Source: Vombatus ursinus (Eukaryota > Chordata > Mammalia > Diprotodontia > Vombatidae). From it: 64,000 nucleotides of DNA. Made by a program: the position numbers and the translations under genes. Shown piece after piece: positions 23,576 to 35,529 of the stretch (positions are counted from its first letter, which is position 1; each line of letters begins with the position of its first letter). The notes beneath the pieces are model-generated. The model made no database searches and was not told the DNA's origin. It worked only from the letters and a program-made list of their open reading frames with translations. The DNA is taken from NCBI RefSeq assembly GCF_900497805.2, contig NW_020954585.1, positions 38,601,920 to 38,665,919 of the forward strand, written 5' to 3'.

Positions 23576-24325
23576 GGAATCAAAGTTTTAACTTCCTTTT
23601 CAAATAGTTTGCTAACAATGGGAAAGTTATAGCAGTACTAGAATTTCTTGGGGACTCATGGTGTTGTGTGAAAAAAAATCAATTGAGATTGTCACAACAC
23701 TGATATGACCTAGTTATCACACTGTGGATCTATCTACATGGCAGAGGGAAACACTTTAGAGGGCACACAAGTGCATATAGTGGAGCGTGGAACTATCTTA
23801 ACTGGGGCACTGCCTTCATACTTTCCCTTTATGATTGAAAATGCTGTTCAAGGACTCTGCAGGGGAGCATGGCAAATAAATGCTTCATAATCTCATCACT
23901 TGGTTGAGGTTCACACCTTGTCCTATCTTTGATACTCTTCTAAACTCTCAGTAGGCAAATCATTCAGGAAAGGTAAAAAGTCATGGGTCAAATATAGCAA
24001 AATCAATTGAACCTTTTGAGTCATTTAGTTCTTGTTTGATCTAAAAAATGTAGCTTTCACCCTATGTATGAAATCCAAAGTCAGTGCCAAAAGAAACCAT
24101 TGCAATTCAAATGAATTATTTATGAAGACATTATGACAAATTGGGGTCATAGGTTGTTCTGTCAACATGCTAAATCCTTCAGACAATCACTCTTTGTTCT
24201 TTGTTGTCCATTCTTCTTTCTCCTGGGATTTACTAGCAGGATACAAAAACCAAAGCAAAACTTAGAAAGCACTAACTTTTTTATAAATAAATATTAAAAT
24301 ATTTTAAAATGCCAGATTCATAATT
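23576..24325. other. Unassigned stretch
   Basis: No gene or repeat family recognised. Confidence 0.4.
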
Positions 24326-24329
24326 TCAT

Positions 24330-24640
24330 ATAACACTTGATATACTGCAAACCACTTTATGTATATTATCTCCTTTGATCCTGGGTAGGACTTTTTTTTT
24401 TGCCCAGTGGACCTGATATCATTGGCACCCAAAATTGCTAGTGAGGAAAGTCCCTCTACCAATGAAGTTTGGTATCTGTTCTAGAACATAGAGTCTTAGT
24501 GAATTTTGGGGGGGCACTGAGAGGTTAAATGATTTGCACAAGGCCACATGGTTAGCATGATTCAGAGTAAGGACTAGAACCCAAGTCTTCTTGATGCCAA
24601 AGCTGGTTCTCCATCTACTCTATCACTACTGCGTCCTGCC
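24330..24640 (-). repeat. SINEs, antisense: CORE-SINE end plus SINE with 'cattggtagaggga' tail
   Basis: 24330-24390 is a reversed CORE-SINE 3' end ('gtatattatctcctttgatc'). 24395-24640 contains the reversed tail 'gtccctctaccaatga', then 'gaggttaaatgatttgcaca' and 'ggactagaacccaagtcttc', which is the reversed SINE body and head. It is uncertain whether this is one or two insertions. Confidence 0.65.
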
Positions 24641-24654
24641 ATAGATAATATTTT

Positions 24655-24790
24655 TCAAAATTTACAGATGAAGAAAATGAGGCTGAGAGGTTGAGGACCT
24701 TGTGTTGTCTATGATGATATATCTAGTAAATGTTAGAAAGTAATATCTGAATTGAGGATAGATGCCAATTTTCTTTCCACTACAACACTC
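24655..24790 (-). repeat. MIR-like SINE, antisense
   Basis: 'aaatttacagatgaagaaaa', 'tgaggctgagaggttgagga' and 'aatatctgaattgaggatag' give the reversed MIR order, diverged. Confidence 0.55.
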
Positions 24791-25695
24791 CACATTTTCT
24801 GTAAAATATTTCCTACTTGTGTCAGGAATCATGAGAGAGGTGAGTGTCATCTGATATATGAGTAATGGGAACATCTGTAGAATGGGTAAAGAAGACAAAG
24901 TATAGATCCTATTTTAGTGAGCAATACTTCTTGCCTCTTGAGACAAAAAAAATCTTATTTAATGCTTAAGCTAATTGAAATTATATTTCAAAAATTATTT
25001 ACCTTATTTTCTAAAAGGAATATTTTGTCAGCTATAAACACTTCTGACAAGATGAAAAGAAATAATTATGCTTTGTCTCTTTGATTATTAATATTGAAAA
25101 AGATTCAGCATCACCATATAATAGTGGCCATTCCTTTTACAATTTAGGTAAACTGAAGACTACTTGCAAAAATATAAGAACATACTTTCCATCTTGTTCT
25201 CTGCTCAATCTTGTAAAAATGATCTAACAGGAAAATCTCTCACCAGTCCCTCTCCTTTTTTCCCAGTGATTACCACTGTAGAGAATGAGTTCTAACATTT
25301 GAAATCAGTCACTGAAGGACTATGTTAAATGTCCTACCACATCTAAAAATGCACAAAGAGGATTTTAACTGAATTAAGAACTCATTCATCACTGATTGCA
25401 GTGAATGTGCAGCCCAAGTACAGTATTATTCTGTCAGAAAAAAAACTAATTTTGAAACTTGAGAATCAGATTTCTAATTTTTCTTCTGATATTTTAGACA
25501 TACCAATGGTAAAAGAAAAGTAGGGCAACATTTTCCATATTCTAAGTGATGAAAATTTTTGCAAAATAAAAAAAAATAATGCTTGGTGATGGTTACCATA
25601 TATTTGGAACATATTATTTCATTTAATGTTAAAATCAGAATGTAAGATAAGTATTATAAATAACAGATCTATGATTTCACTAATTTGGGTATTTC
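24791..25695. other. Unassigned AT-rich stretch
   Basis: No gene or repeat family recognised. Confidence 0.4.
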
Positions 25696-25699
25696 CTGC

Positions 25700-26168
25700 A
25701 ATTGATCAATAAGCATCGATTAAACCCCCACTATATTAAAGGGCACTGGAGTTACAAAGAAAAAAATGGGTAAAAAAAATCTCTTCTGTCAAGGATATGA
25801 TTATCTATCAGATGAATATTCTATCCATTTGTGGTACAGATCACAATCCATCCATGCCTTCCCATGCTGAGGATGGGATGAAGCAGTTTCTATTTGATCC
25901 TAGAGGTAATAAGGAGCCACTGCAGTTTATGGGGTTAGGGAATGTACCTTGTAACACCTACATTTCAGGAAAATCATTTGGCCAGCTAAACACACGATGA
26001 ATTCAGGAACAGAAATTGAAAGCTGGGAGGTCAATTAGGAGGCTGTTGTAGTAGTCCAAATGAGAGAAGATGAAGGTCTGAGCAAAGATGTAGCTATGAA
26101 AGAAGGGACCTACACAAAAGATGTTGTACATGTAGAAACAAGATTTGGCAACTTTTAGGATATGCAGG
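25700..26168 (-). mobile_element. L2 LINE, antisense, 3' end and ORF2 C-terminus
   Basis: The reversed L2 tail at 25710-25760 is followed after about 100 unmatched bases by reversed ORF2 C-terminus: 'gatcctagaggtaataagga', 'gccactgcagtttatggggt' and 'ggaggctgttgtagtagtcc'. It runs into the assembly gap. Confidence 0.75.
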
Positions 26169-26178
26169 NNNNNNNNNN
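26169..26178. other. Assembly gap (10 N)
   Basis: Ten N bases; true gap length unknown. Confidence 0.99.
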
Positions 26179-27310
26179 GCAAATAATGACTCCAATAGTA
26201 GTCAGGACACCTAGCTAAAATTTAAACTAATTTCTGGAGGTACAGTTAATTCTTGATTTTCCTCCTGCTTTGGAAAGGCCAAAGCAATTATTCTAAGATG
26301 AAGCTACAGGATCAACAAGTACCGTACTTTTTAATTCAGGGACTAATGAGGACAGGAGAGCACACCATCATTTACATCCTCATTTCCAATAGATTGTGCT
26401 CAATGCCTCCAAGATCAAAGCAGAACAGAAGTCTTCTTTCTCACTACTTTGTCACCCCTATCCTCATAGGCATGAAAATGGAAATTCTTCCCTGTGATGA
26501 AGAGATAATGTTGCTATGGTTATAATTCTGCAAAGGTAAAGTAGATTTATCAAAATAATTGGAGGCATGATTCTCCATTAAGGTTAGTGATTGCGGAGAC
26601 AAGCTGACATGAAACGACTGAACTTTCAATTTGCCTTCCTTCCCTCTCCCTCCCTCTCCTCTCATTCGTTCTTCTGCTTCTGGGAAGGTGTCTCAATGGC
26701 AGACAAGCTGACAAAAGTCCATCACCAGATATATGGCAAACTTTAATTCAGAAATGTTAATGCTCTGTTAATGACCAGGTGATGCTCTGATGGAGAAGGA
26801 AAAATCATACTTTTACACCAGGGCACATCGACAAGGTAGGCCACCCAGAACACATTTATTTTTTGGTCATGTCTTCAAATTGATATCTCATTTACATTCT
26901 TTCACCTTAAACAACACTCTCACACCCATAAGAAGGTACAGCATCAGTAGGAGGTCCAAGTGATGTGAAAAAGTATTTGGTCATTAGTCTCTACTTTTTG
27001 CTTTGTTATCTAGACCTATGATTACATGGTTATAGGAAACTGAAGACATTCCCTACATCAGTGTAGATGTGGCAACTGTTCTGCAATTTATAGTCTTAGA
27101 ACCTGATATCCACGGATATATTTCATAAAGTCTATGAACTCAGATAGGAAAAATGTGTGTGTGCACAGACATATATTTATACCTTTAGTTTCCTTTGTAA
27201 TTCTATGTATTTTATTGCAATTAAAACCTTTATTCTAATAAGGGGTCCATAAATTTCACTGTAGTGCCAAAGGGGTCTTTGACACACCAAAAAAAGGAAA
27301 AGAGCTCCTA
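26179..27310. other. Unassigned stretch
   Basis: No gene or repeat family recognised apart from a short CT-rich tract at about 26636-26665. The 90-codon frame at 26253-26525 has no recognisable features. Confidence 0.4.
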
Positions 27311-27314
27311 TCTC

Positions 27315-27445
27315 AGAAAGTTTCCTGGAGCTCAGATTAAGTGACTTGCTCAGTATCATGTGGTATATCAGGACTGGGCCTTGAATCCAAGTTGTCTTGA
27401 CTCCAAGGCCAGTTCTCTGTTGACTAAACCATCGTGCTTCATTAT
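27315..27445 (-). repeat. MIR-type SINE, antisense
   Basis: 'agattaagtgacttgctcag', 'gggccttgaatccaagttgt' and 'actccaaggccagttctctg' form the reversed core and head of a MIR-like SINE. Confidence 0.7.
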
Positions 27446-27544
27446 TCACCACTTCTAAGACTAGAACTCCTATATGTGCATTTGCCCTCAAGTGGCCTAG
27501 AGTTTTCTCAGTACCAGGGAATTACATAGACACAAGGAAGATTT

Positions 27545-27548
<4 letters not shown>

Positions 27549-27591
<43 letters not shown>

Positions 27592-27604
27592 ACACACACA
27601 CACA
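27549..27604 (+). repeat. Microsatellite (CA)n
   Basis: About 28 CA units with one TA interruption near 27587. Confidence 0.98.
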
Positions 27605-27764
27605 TTTAATGAAGGTACCTCTCAGTCATTACCATAAAGCACAAGAAGAGCAAGATTATTTGCCTAAAAGCAATCAAGTGACTAGTATATCATTGCACAA
27701 TTACTACAGGATTGGAGATAAGGAACAGAAAGAGGAAAAAGGGGAGTAGAATGTATTATTAGGA

Positions 27765-27990
27765 TCACAGATTTAGATCTGGAAAGGGATTTAGAGGTCA
27801 AGTAGTCTTATCCTAATATTTTATATAAGGGGAAAGTAGGATTGAGTGATTAGAAAAATTAATTCATTAAGAAGTACAAAAAAAACAACAACAACCAAAT
27901 ACAGTAAATGGTACAGGTGGGTTTTGAACTCAGGTTCTCTGGTCCTAAAACTTGTACTCTTTCTATTAGACCAAGTTGGCTTCCTTTTTC
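27765..27990 (-). repeat. MIR-like SINE, antisense
   Basis: 'gatttagatctggaaaggga', a degraded core, then 'gttttgaactcaggttctct' and 'actctttctattagaccaag' match the reversed SINE layout also seen at 11875. Confidence 0.6.
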
Positions 27991-29595
27991 AGCATAACTA
28001 TTGTGTTCTCATTTGTGAATTATTCAATTACATGGTCTTATAAATGTAATGAGATACTACAATTAAAAGCGATAAAGGTGAGAATACAAAGAAATCTGCA
28101 AAGACCTTGATATTTTGTTTTGTTTTGTTTCAATCAGAAATGGAAGAAAATAGTATGTACTAACTACAATCAAATGAGGGAAAGTAAGTGAAAGAGGATG
28201 GCCAAAGAATTCTAATGAGCACCAGGACTGATGGAGTTGGTGTTATGTTCTTTTAAGAATTATAAGAAATTTAAATATTTATAGTCACTAAAATGTAGTT
28301 TAGTTATTTTACTGATGTTCAGTGTTACACTTTAATATATTTTTAAAAATCATATGGTTTTCTTTAGTGACTCTTCCTCCCAGTTATGATGCAGAACACT
28401 GAACCAAGGAATTAATTGGTTCTTGTCATTTAGAAAAAAAAAAAATATCCAAAGTAAGTCTATCACCTCATCGATACCAGTGAATGAGAAAGCAGAATAA
28501 CAAATAGCATTCAAAAGCATATTTTATTATTTACTTAAATGTATTTACCATATCATTGATACAGAATGCAACACATTCATGCTTTCCCTCATCCTACAAT
28601 TCTTGTCTATAAAAATTCTTGTCTATAGAATTCTTGTCTATAGCATCAGAGCTAGAGAAAGTGTGGAAAAGGCCATACCATTAGAATGTAGGAATGTGGA
28701 AAAAAAAGAGGAAGTAGTTTAGTAGCCATGAAGTCTAAAAGGTAGACAAATAAAGGCTGAGTCATTTGAAAGATCTCTACAATGAGATCTACTTTTAGTG
28801 GACTAATCAGAATTAGAGACATAGAAGGGGGAAATGAAACTATTATATGGGGAGACTCCAGAGTAAGGTGTGTTATTGAGGAAAGATGACTTGATTTAGT
28901 GTCAAAGCACTTGGTTTGGGATCTTGATGCTGTCTTCCAATTCTGAAATTTTGTGATTTTGTGATTCAAGAAAACCTCCAATGAGTGGGAACCCACTATT
29001 GTCAGAAGAAGCCTATTTCATTAATTGATTGCTATGTCCCTTCAAAGTCCAAGTGTATGATGCTAGGATGCCAAACCTAAATTCAACAAACCATCCCTAC
29101 TAGTCCCAAAAATAGTAATAATAGGGAGATGCAAATAGACTAGAGACCTAATGTTTCAGAAGAACCTTCAAGATTTGTGGCTGGAGGAGTGGCTAACAGA
29201 AATGAGAGAATAGAGACTCATCTGGTTGGGAGTGCCAGAGGGCATAATATTTAGAGGAAGTGACTAGTGCAACCATGACTTTCATAAACTGAAGTATTGT
29301 CATATGTTGGAAATGCTTGTGAGAATGGGCAATGCTCTTACTTCCCCTTTCTAGTCCAAAATACATATGGAATCAAAATAATTATCAATAGAGCAAGAGA
29401 GTAGAATATCATCACAATGCTGGCATTGGAGGACAAAAAAAATATCTGTATAACAAGTTCTCTATGTTGAGAGGAATGTATTATAGGTCCAGCAATCCTG
29501 ATAGTGACCACATACCCCAAATGAGTAAATACAAAAAAGGAGGTCCAATACATGACAAAGTATTCATAGAAGCACTGATTGAGAGAGCAAAAACA
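27991..29595. other. Unassigned stretch (1.6 kb)
   Basis: No gene or repeat family recognised. A triple repeat of 'attcttgtctata' units lies at 28600-28640. The 114-codon minus-strand frame at 28996-28652 shows no domain I know. Confidence 0.4.
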
Positions 29596-29599
29596 AAAA

Positions 29600-30005
29600 T
29601 GGAAGCTATCAACTGCACAATAGCTCAACAAATTGTGTTATGTTCATATAAGCATTTAATGGACTATTTTTTTCTTTGAGAAATGACAAATATTCCAAAA
29701 AGTGTAGAAAAACTAGCATAAACTGATGAAAAGTAGAAATGTGAAAAACATATACAAAAATATATAACATAAAGAAAGAAAAAACACTTAAAGCAGTCTA
29801 ACTAATTAATTCTAAGGACAAATATTAGTCCAGGACAAGTGATGATGTTTAGTAGAGAGATGGATACCTGCTGTAGTAGAATGTGGTATATGATGTCAGC
29901 CATGGTCACTATCTCTGCCTATTTTTTTAAATGTTTCTCTTTGTGCAAGGGAAGGTTCAGTTTGGGTGGGATTGCATTCTAGGTAAAATTATTGTAGTGT
30001 AGAAA
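29600..30005 (+). mobile_element. Old L1, 3' end region
   Basis: 'caattgtgttatgttcatat'-like tract, 'gagaaatgacaaatatt', 'actagcataaactgatgaaa', then 'gtagaatgtggtatatgatg' and 'gtcagccatggtcactatct'. These follow the ORF2 end and 3'UTR of the older L1 type that is also present at 38990-41260. Confidence 0.65.
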
Positions 30006-30084
30006 CAGAATTAGTATTTTAAAAAGTATTGTTCTCTATCTAAACTAAATGAAATAAAACCTATCATAATATTCTAATATCTGG

Positions 30085-30330
30085 GCATCTAGGTGGCACA
30101 CTGGATAGGAGTGCTGTATTTGGACTCCAAAAAACTGTCCTCAGATACTCACTAGTTGTATGACCCTGGGCAAATCACTTAAACTCTCTGTGCCTCAATT
30201 TTCTCATTTATAAAATGTGTAAAATAAAAGCACCTACTTCTCAAGGTTGTGGTGAAGAAAAAGTGAGATAATGTTTGTAAACCAGTTTGAAAATCTTAAA
30301 GTGCTATGGAAATGCTAGCTATTATTATTT
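30085..30330 (+). repeat. MAR1/Mon1-type SINE, near full length
   Basis: The head 'gcatctaggtggcacactgg', 'tgaccctgggcaaatcactt', the core 'ctcaattttctcatttataa' and the end 'gtgctatggaaatgctagct' with (ATT)n. A tRNA-type head is joined to a CORE-type tail. Confidence 0.82.
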
Positions 30331-30823
30331 TGATAGATATGTGGGACTTTTTTTTTCTTCCTTTCATCATGCATTTGTATATAATTATATATGTAGACAT
30401 TATTCTTATAACTGAAATAATAGTCCTACATTCTACAGAATGCTTTCTTTAAAAAAAACTGATCTTACTAGTACAATAAGTCATTTTGTTTCTTTATTAA
30501 ACTTAAAAATGACATTGAGGGGTGAGAATTATCGTTTGGGGATTAGAAAAGTATAAATTAGTCAGTGTCTACTACAATAAATGCTTAGCACATAAACACT
30601 ACTTTCTTCTATTCTAAGTATATTCCAAACACTAATTAATCAGCAGGTTGACAACTATGGGGTCAATTCATGGAAGAAAGGAAAACTAGATGTGGATATA
30701 TAAACCTTTGTTAATGAAATAAATTTCATAATTGATTCATAGTTAAAGAAGCATTAGCAGCTAAAGGTCATCTGTTGCTTGCTTTGTCGCATTTTCAGAA
30801 TGGGAGATTTACAATAAGCTTTT
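30331..30823. other. Unassigned stretch
   Basis: No gene or repeat family recognised. Confidence 0.4.
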
Positions 30824-31752
30824 AAGAAACACTCACTACAGTGGCAGAGCCAAGATGACAAAGTAAAGGCAGAGATTTGCCTGAGCTCTCCCCCAAACCC
30901 CTCCAAATGCCTTTAAACATGCCTTTAAACAATTTCTTGAGTGACAGAACTCACAAAAAGATGGAGCAAAACAAATTTCCAGCCCAAGACAACTTGGAAG
31001 TTTGACAAGAAAGGTCTGTTGCACCAGGGTGAGAGAGAAGCATGATCCAGCTCAGACCCTGCCAGTGTAGAACCAGCCCCAGCAAACCTGGATCAGGCCT
31101 CAGGGCTACTGAATCACCGACAGCAATGGAAGTTTCCAGACCTCTCAGCTGACAGATGCTAAAGACAACTTAGAAGGTCAGCAAGAAGTATCTGTTGTAC
31201 CTGGGTAAGAGTGGATAGTAGTCCAACACAGAAAGTGTCAGCATAGCTGTGCAAACCAGGAGCAGACATTGGAAATGACTGAATCAGCAGTGGCAATGGC
31301 AGTGGCTGCTTCTAGACCTCTCAGCCCACAGATGGAAAGGGGGTCTAAGAACTGGTCAGAAGATTAATGGGGTCTTTATTCTAGCATTGAGGCAGGACTC
31401 TGTTGCTTTGCCCATACTCAGATCCAAGTCACAATCCTCAGTGTCAGTCCCTGGGCAAGGAGGAGCACTAGGATAGCAGACCTTGAGGCAACAGTGGAGG
31501 GATGACCCTTGTCACAGTTCCAGGGAAGAAAAGAGTGCTTGTGGTCACTCACAGATAAGAGCACAGGCCAGGAGAGTAATAAACACCTCTCCTTAGATCA
31601 TATCTTGGAATAACTGAAAAATTACAGGTCCCTAGAAGTATCTCTGAAAACAGTTGGACAAAACCCCTGATGCTTGAGACAGTGTACCCTCCAACCTGGA
31701 AGCAGAGCCCTACTTTAACAAGGTGTTAAAAGTCAAATAATATACTGGGAAA

Positions 31753-32825
31753 ATGAGCAAATAAGGGGGAAAAACTTTGACCATAGAAAGTTACAATGGG
31801 GACAAGGAAGATCAAAATACACACTCAGAAGAAGACAAAAAAAGTCAAAATTCCTACATCCAAAGCCTCTAAGAAAAATATGAATTGGTCTTAGACCATG
31901 GAAAAACTCAAAAAGGATTTTGAAAATCAAGTAAGAAAGATAGAGGAAAAATTGGGAAGAGAAATGGGAGTGATGCAACTAAGTCTTGAAAAATGAGTCA
32001 ACAGCTTGTTAAAGGAGACACAAAAAAATACTGAAGAAAACAACACCTTAAAAAATACTTTAGACAAAATGGTAAAAGAGGTCCAAAAAGCCAATGAGAA
32101 GAATGCCTTCAAAAGCAGAATTGGCCAAATGCAAAAGGAGGTCCAAAAGCTCACTGAAGAAAATAATTCCTTAAAAATTAGAATGGAGCAAATGGAAGCT
32201 CATGACTCTTTGAGAAATCAAGAAACAATAAAACAAAATCGAAAGAATGAAAAAAAAATAAAAGACAATGTGAAATATTTCATTGGAAAAATAACTGACT
32301 TGGAAATAGATCCAGGAGAGATAATTTAAAAATTATTGGACTACCTGGAAGCCATGATCAAAAAAAGAGCCTAGGCATCATCTTTCATATCAAGGAAAAC
32401 TGCCCTGATATTCTTGAACCAGAGAATAAAATGGAAATTGAAAGAATCCACTAATCACCTCCTGAAAGAGATCCCAAAATGAAAACTCTCAGGAATACTA
32501 TAGCCAAATTCTAGAGTTCCTAGGTCAGGGAGAAAAATATTGCAAACAGCCAGAAACAAGTCAAGTGTCATGGAGCCATAGGTAAGATAACACAAGATTG
32601 AGCAGCTTCTACACTAAAGGATCAAAGGGCTTAGAATACGATATTCCAGAGGGCAAAGGAGTTGGGATTATAACCCAGAATCACCTACCCTGCAAACCTG
32701 AGTATAATCCAGGGGGAGAAAAATGGATATTCAATGGAATAGAAGACTTTCAAACATTCTTGATGAAAAGATCAGTGTGGAATAGAAAATTAGACTTTTA
32801 GATACAAGACTCAAGAGAAGCATAA
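31753..32825 (+). pseudogene. L1 ORF1 remnant (element at 30838)
   Basis: The frame starts 'ATGAGCAA' and ends at the 'gcataa' stop. The clearest open part, 32006-32329, is a Lys/Glu-rich coiled coil with heptad-like 'EVQKLTEENNSLKIRMEQME' spacing. The C-terminal RNA-binding part is open at 32598-32801 ('GKGVGIITQNHLPCKPEYNP' region). Stops between these segments make it inactive. ORF1p normally trimerises and coats L1 RNA. Confidence 0.75.
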
Positions 32826-33383
32826 AAAGGCAAACAGGAAAGGGAAATCATAAGGGACTTAATAAGGTTGAACTGTTTATGTTCCTATGTGGGAAGATGA
32901 TATTTGTAACTCATAAGACTTCTCTGATTTTTAGGATAGTTAGAAGGAATATATATATACATACACACAGAGGGAACAGGGGTAAATTGAATATGAAGGG
33001 ATGATATCTAAAAAATGAAATTAAGGGGTGAGAGAAAAATTTCCTGGGAGAAAGAGAAAAGGAGAGGTAGAATGGAGTAAATTATCTCACATAAAAGAGG
33101 TAAAAAAAAAGCTTTTACAGTGGAGGGGAAGGGGAGGAGTGGAGGGAGAGTGAATGAACCTTACTTTCATCAGAATTGGCTCAAAGAGGAAATAACATGC
33201 ATACTGACTTGGTTATGGAAATCTATCTTACCCTGCAGGAAAGTAGGAGGGTAAGGGGATAAGAGAAGGTGGGAGGTGATAGAAGGGAGGGTAGATTTGG
33301 AGAGAGGGTAGTCAGAAGTAAAACAGTTTTGAGGAGGGACAGGGTGAAAAGAAAAAGAATAGAATAAACAAGGAGAGAATAGG

Positions 33384-33800
33384 ATGGAGGGAAATACAGT
33401 TAGCAATAGTAACTGAAAAAAAATTTTGAAGCGAGTTTCTCTGATAAAGGCCCCATTTCTCAAACATGTAGAGAACTGAGTCAAATTTATAAAAATAAGA
33501 GCCATTTCCCAATTGATAAACAATCAAAGGATATAATCAGTTTTTAGATGAAGTAATCAAAGCTATCTATAGCTATAAGAAAAAAAAAACACTCACTATT
33601 GATTGGAGAAATGCAAATTAAAACAATTCTGAGGTGCTACCTCATATCTATTAAATTGGCTAATAGGACAGAAAAGGTAAATGATAAATGTTGGAGGAGA
33701 TGTGGGAAAGATGAGACATTAATGCACTGTTCAAGTTGTGCACTGATTCAACCATTCTGTAAAGCATTTGGAACTATGCCCAAATGGCTATAAAACCATG
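33384..33800 (+). pseudogene. L1 ORF2 remnant: start codon fused to C-terminal end
   Basis: The ORF2 start ('atggagggaaatacagttag') is followed at about 33416 by sequence from the end of ORF2. The Cys-rich C-terminal motif CWRRCG...H is at about 33686-33740. Endonuclease and RT are absent, so the copy could not have made its own machinery. Confidence 0.72.
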
Positions 33801-34754
33801 CATCCCTTTTGACCTAGTAATATCAGTATTATCTCTGTATCCTAAAAGAGATAGAAAACAAAAAGGAAAAGGACCTATATGTACAAAAATATTAATATTG
33901 GCTTCTTTCTGGGGATAAAGAATTAGAAATTGAGGAGATGCCCATCAACTGGAGAATGGTTAAACAAGTTGTAGTACGCAATCATGATGAAATATGATTG
34001 TACTATAAGAAATGATGAGCAGGATGCTCTCAGAAAAACCTGGAAATACTTCATGGACTATACAAAGTGAAATGTACTTAGCACAAAGTACAATACTTAG
34101 TACAAAGTAGCAGCAATATTGTAAGATGATAAGCTGTGAATGCCTTAGCTATTCTCAGCAATACAAAGATCCAGAACAACTCCAAAGGACTTATGATGAA
34201 AAACACTATCCATCCCCAGAGAAAGAACTGAGGGTGTCTGACTACAAATTGAAGCATAATGTTTTAACCTTTTTTTTCTTGAGTTTTTTTTCTATGTTTT
34301 CTTTCACAAGATGACTAATATGGAAATGTTTTGCATGATTGTACATGTATAATCTATATTGAATTGCTTGCTTTCTCAATGAGGGGAGGGAGGAGTGGGG
34401 AGGGAGGAAAGGAGAGAATTTGGAACTCAAAGTTTTAAAAATGAATGTTAAAAATTGTTTTTGCATGTAACAGGGGAAAAATAAAATACTAAAAAAAAGA
34501 AGAAAAGAAACACTCATTCTAACTAAAAACAATTTCTCAATTGAACCTGCATGTATAAGACAGTAGTAGGCAAGAAGTGTTCAGATCTCAAAAGAGAAAA
34601 TGAATGTCCCTTAATTCCCTTATGTCTTTCTTTGCTTAACTAGAAGCTCACAAACTCATGAATACTGGGAGAAAAAAAAAAGATTATACTTGAAGACTAA
34701 GACGTATTCTACTTCCAGTAGAACTCCTTCAACTTAAATTCAATGCCTTTGAAC

Positions 34755-34880
34755 TCTCTATCAAGGGTGAGTAGAAGCAATAAGAGATAAAAAATCAGAA
34801 AAGGTGGTTTTAAATACTACCTCTGACAATATGTGTAAGTCACTTAAAATCTCTAAACCTCCATTTCCTCATCTGCAACA
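34755..34880 (+). repeat. MIR-type SINE
   Basis: 'aaatactacctctgacaata', 'gtgtaagtcacttaaaatct' and 'cctccatttcctcatctgca' in MIR order. Confidence 0.65.
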
Positions 34881-34884
34881 CAGG

Positions 34885-35135
34885 GTTAAAGGCAATATGG
34901 TGTAATACATAAAAAGTTGGCCCCAGAGTCAGGAAACCCTGGTTTCAAGTTCAGCTTCAGATACATACTGACTGTGACCTTGGGCAATCACTTCACTTCC
35001 CAGTAACCTTTGCAAGTCTCTAAGACTAAGTTACAGAAAAGATTCTAATCTGCATTAGTAGGGGAAGTTTCCTTACTGGGAGTTCTTCAAGTCAATGAAA
35101 TCATATATCTATTCCAACCTTCCACAGTGTTAATG
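34885..35135 (+). repeat. Marsupial SINE with 'cattagtaggggaa' tail, near full length
   Basis: The head 'gcaatatggtgtaatacata', 'ggtttcaagttcagcttcag' and 'gaccttgggcaatcacttca' is followed by the tail 'ctctaagactaagttacaga' and 'gtcaatgaaatcatata'. It is a single uninterrupted version of the element split at 14380-14790. Confidence 0.75.
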
Positions 35136-35525
35136 TTCCTTAAGTTATTGTAATCTAATGAAATAATGAATGCACAAAATTTTGGCTCATGGCCAGAGCA
35201 ATGTACACAACTTACTTAACAACACCCAAAGCAAAAATATATAAATAATGATGTTTTAGTGAATGACTTAATGTAATATGTTTTATTCTATAATAATAAT
35301 CCTCATATACTCTTATGTGTCTTTTATATCACTGATGAGGGCATATATTTGCATGTACAGTTAGGCCCTAATTCATGTGAAAAATGAAGTGGTGGCATTA
35401 TTCAAATTCCCACTGTATATTTCCATTGGGTTGAGACCACACAACATGCTTTACACAATTATAATTTTGAGTAGTGTGATTTTGAATTCATGTGACTACT
35501 TCAAAAGATTCATTATTCACACTAG
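35136..35525. other. Unassigned AT-rich stretch
   Basis: No gene or repeat family recognised. Confidence 0.4.
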
Positions 35526-35529
35526 TCAG

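Larger units (their letters stand above)
30838..34504 (+). mobile_element. L1 LINE with complete 5' end but nearly all ORF2 missing, with target duplication
   Basis: The 5'UTR opens at 'gagccaagatgac' and is followed by ORF1 (31753-32825), the ORF1-ORF2 spacer and an ORF2 ATG at 33384. Ten or so codons later the sequence jumps (about 33416) to the last part of ORF2 and then the 3'UTR, ending about 34500. It is flanked by aagaaacactcact (30824-30837) and aagaaacactcatt (34505-34518), a 14-bp duplication with one mismatch. The 3.67-kb unit is therefore one insertion. The deletion happened before, during or after insertion; the flanks do not say which. Confidence 0.87.

Noticed and set aside
32006-32329. 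107-codon coiled-coil frame as a host coiled-coil gene
   Set aside because: It is the coiled-coil part of L1 ORF1, with the same sequence seen on the minus strand at 49756-49502.
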